Shown here piece after piece: positions 63,032 to 64,000 of a stretch of 64,000 nucleotides of DNA (within the stretch, counting starts at the first letter, position 1; the number at the start of each line of letters is the position of its first letter). The DNA lies in the NCBI GenBank assembly GCA_964442075.1, contig CAYTWH010000009.1, positions 1 to 64,000 on the forward strand. Reading direction: 5' to 3'. The position numbers and the translations under genes were made by a program. This stretch comes from CAYTAU01 sp964442075 (GTDB lineage: Bacteria; Bacteroidota; Bacteroidia; Bacteroidales; CAYTAU01). The notes under the pieces are model-generated. The model saw only the letters and a list, made by a program, of their open reading frames with translations, searched no databases and was not told the origin of the DNA.

Positions 63032-64000
63032 ATGGAATCACCAAGTATGCTAAGTTATTTTTTTGAAGAAACATCTTTTTCTTCGCTTATGAAAAAAAGG
63101 ATTTATCGTATTCTTTTAATTTGCAGCAAATACGACACCTTTATTCTTGAAGAAGATGGCAGAGTGGATGAACAGATTTTTATGGAATATGTCTCTTTAA
63201 ATCTTAGATATCCTCCACAATTTATTCAAGCCTCTACTGCAAAAGAAGCTTTTCAAATTCTTGAAGAAGAAAATGTAGAATTAATAATTAATATGCTTAG
63301 TGTTGGCGGAATGGATCCTTTCAAGCTATCATTGTATATAAAAAATAAATATCAAGATATACCTATTGTTGTATTAACGCCTTTTTCAAGGGAAGTTTCG
63401 CTGAAATTAAATAAAGAAAACACAAGTGCAATTGATTACAAATTTTGCTGGCTTGGGAATTCAGATATTCTTCTCGCTATTATAAAACTTATTGAAGATA
63501 AAATGAATTCCGAACACGACATTAACGATGTTGGTGTACAGGCAATTCTTCTTGTCGAAGATTCTATTCGTTATTATTCAAGTTTTTTACCAAACATGTA
63601 TAAAATTATTTTTAAGCAATCTAAAGAATTAATGACAGAAGGCTTAAATGAGCATCAAAAAATGTTGCGGATGCGAGGAAGACCTAAAATTTTATTGGCA
63701 AATAATTATGAAGAAGCGATATCAATATGGGAAAAATATAAAAATAATATTCTAGGAATAATATCTGATGTTTCATTTAATAGAAACGGCAAAAAAGATA
63801 AACTTGCAGGCGGCAGGTTTGTAAAGAAAATAAAAAAAGAAGATAAGCTTATGCCAATATTGTTGCAATCTTCTGATAAGAAAAACGAAATTCTTGCAAA
63901 AGAACTTAATGTAGGATTTCTTCATAAATATTCAAAAACATTATCTATTGAACTAAGGGATTTTATTGTACATAATTTTGCATTTGGAGATTTTGTTTTT
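63032..64000 (+). CDS. Receiver-domain paralogue of the PPDK-like protein (5' part, runs off right edge)
   Basis: An open frame of 323 codons from ATG 63032 to the edge, 12 bp after the phosphoesterase stop. It aligns with residues about 185-495 of the 1152-residue protein: a degenerate receiver (about 20-160, IINMLSVGGMD in place of an Asp site), then a second receiver opening LVEDSIRYYSSFLPNMYK, with IISDVSFN (acceptor Asp), LLQSSD and a Lys in LHKYSK. The GAF-like N-terminus is absent. A PPDK-type ATP-binding domain is expected past the edge. Confidence 0.8.
   Translation, partial: MESPSMLSYFFEETSFSSLMKKRIYRILLICSKYDTFILEEDGRVDEQIFMEYVSLNLRYPPQFIQASTAKEAFQILEEENVELIINMLSVGGMDPFKLSLYIKNKYQDIPIVVLTPFSREVSLKLNKENTSAIDYKFCWLGNSDILLAIIKLIEDKMNSEHDINDVGVQAILLVEDSIRYYSSFLPNMYKIIFKQSKELMTEGLNEHQKMLRMRGRPKILLANNYEEAISIWEKYKNNILGIISDVSFNRNGKKDKLAGGRFVKKIKKEDKLMPILLQSSDKKNEILAKELNVGFLHKYSKTLSIELRDFIVHNFAFGDFVF

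Overview
The window is AT-rich DNA (roughly 30% G+C by eye) from a member of the Bacteroidota. Four kinds of evidence point there: a type IX secretion (T9SS) C-terminal sorting domain and SprB/PKD adhesin repeats; families typical of the phylum (DUF5686 with a carboxypeptidase-like plug, an ExbB/hypothetical/ExbD/ExbD cluster, surface lipoproteins); promoters of the phylum type (TTTG, about 19 nt, TAnnTTTG), the best just before the M16 protease gene; and almost no Shine-Dalgarno sequences. I cannot name the order or genus.

Layout. 1-2.5 kb: start of a secreted CUB / choice-of-anchor-L / PKD / SprB adhesin running off the left edge. 2.9-4.9 kb: an acidic lipoprotein gene divergent from an ECF sigma factor, followed by a membrane anti-sigma-like protein fused to a trypsin-like protease; both genes face copies of the same 9-bp element. 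5-17 kb: housekeeping and proteolysis (GYF-like membrane protein, GtrA, PepP, M16 protease, HU, tRNA-Leu, DPP IV, 7TM-HD phosphodiesterase, TrmO, pseudouridine synthase). 17-23 kb: a DUF5686 outer-membrane protein, a secreted caspase-TPR protein and a decayed 573-bp copy of the DUF5686 3' end. 23.4-27.2 kb: a second ECF sigma factor with a TM/beta-barrel partner and a T9SS cargo protein.

27.2-43.5 kb is the most striking part: nine leftward genes, probably one operon, for what looks like a phosphonate-decorated exopolysaccharide. PEP mutase fused to a cytidylyltransferase, phosphonopyruvate decarboxylase and phosphonoacetaldehyde reductase should make and activate 2-hydroxyethylphosphonate. 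A CDP-glycerol-type transferase and two proteins fusing a YidC/Oxa1 domain to a sulfatase/LTA-synthase-like domain are candidates for moving phospho-groups onto glycan. A GH16-like lipoprotein, an MBOAT acyltransferase and an AlgX/AlgJ-like protein would trim and acylate it. Three of these otherwise unrelated proteins carry the same Trp-containing helical motif of about 36 residues, for which I know no name. A 171-bp MITE-like element sits at the operon promoter.

43.8-58.1 kb: family 4 UDG, Lnt, EamA transporter, TPR protein; a metal/cobalamin-type binding lipoprotein; OmpA-like protein; U32 protein; the ExbB/ExbD energiser; tRNA-Ser; TatD; glutamate dehydrogenase. 58.3 kb to the right edge: an unusual operon with two large paralogues combining receiver-like domains with (in the complete one) a PEP-synthase-type ATP-binding domain, flanking a small nucleotidyltransferase and a metallophosphoesterase. 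This looks like an uncharacterised signalling or phosphotransfer system.
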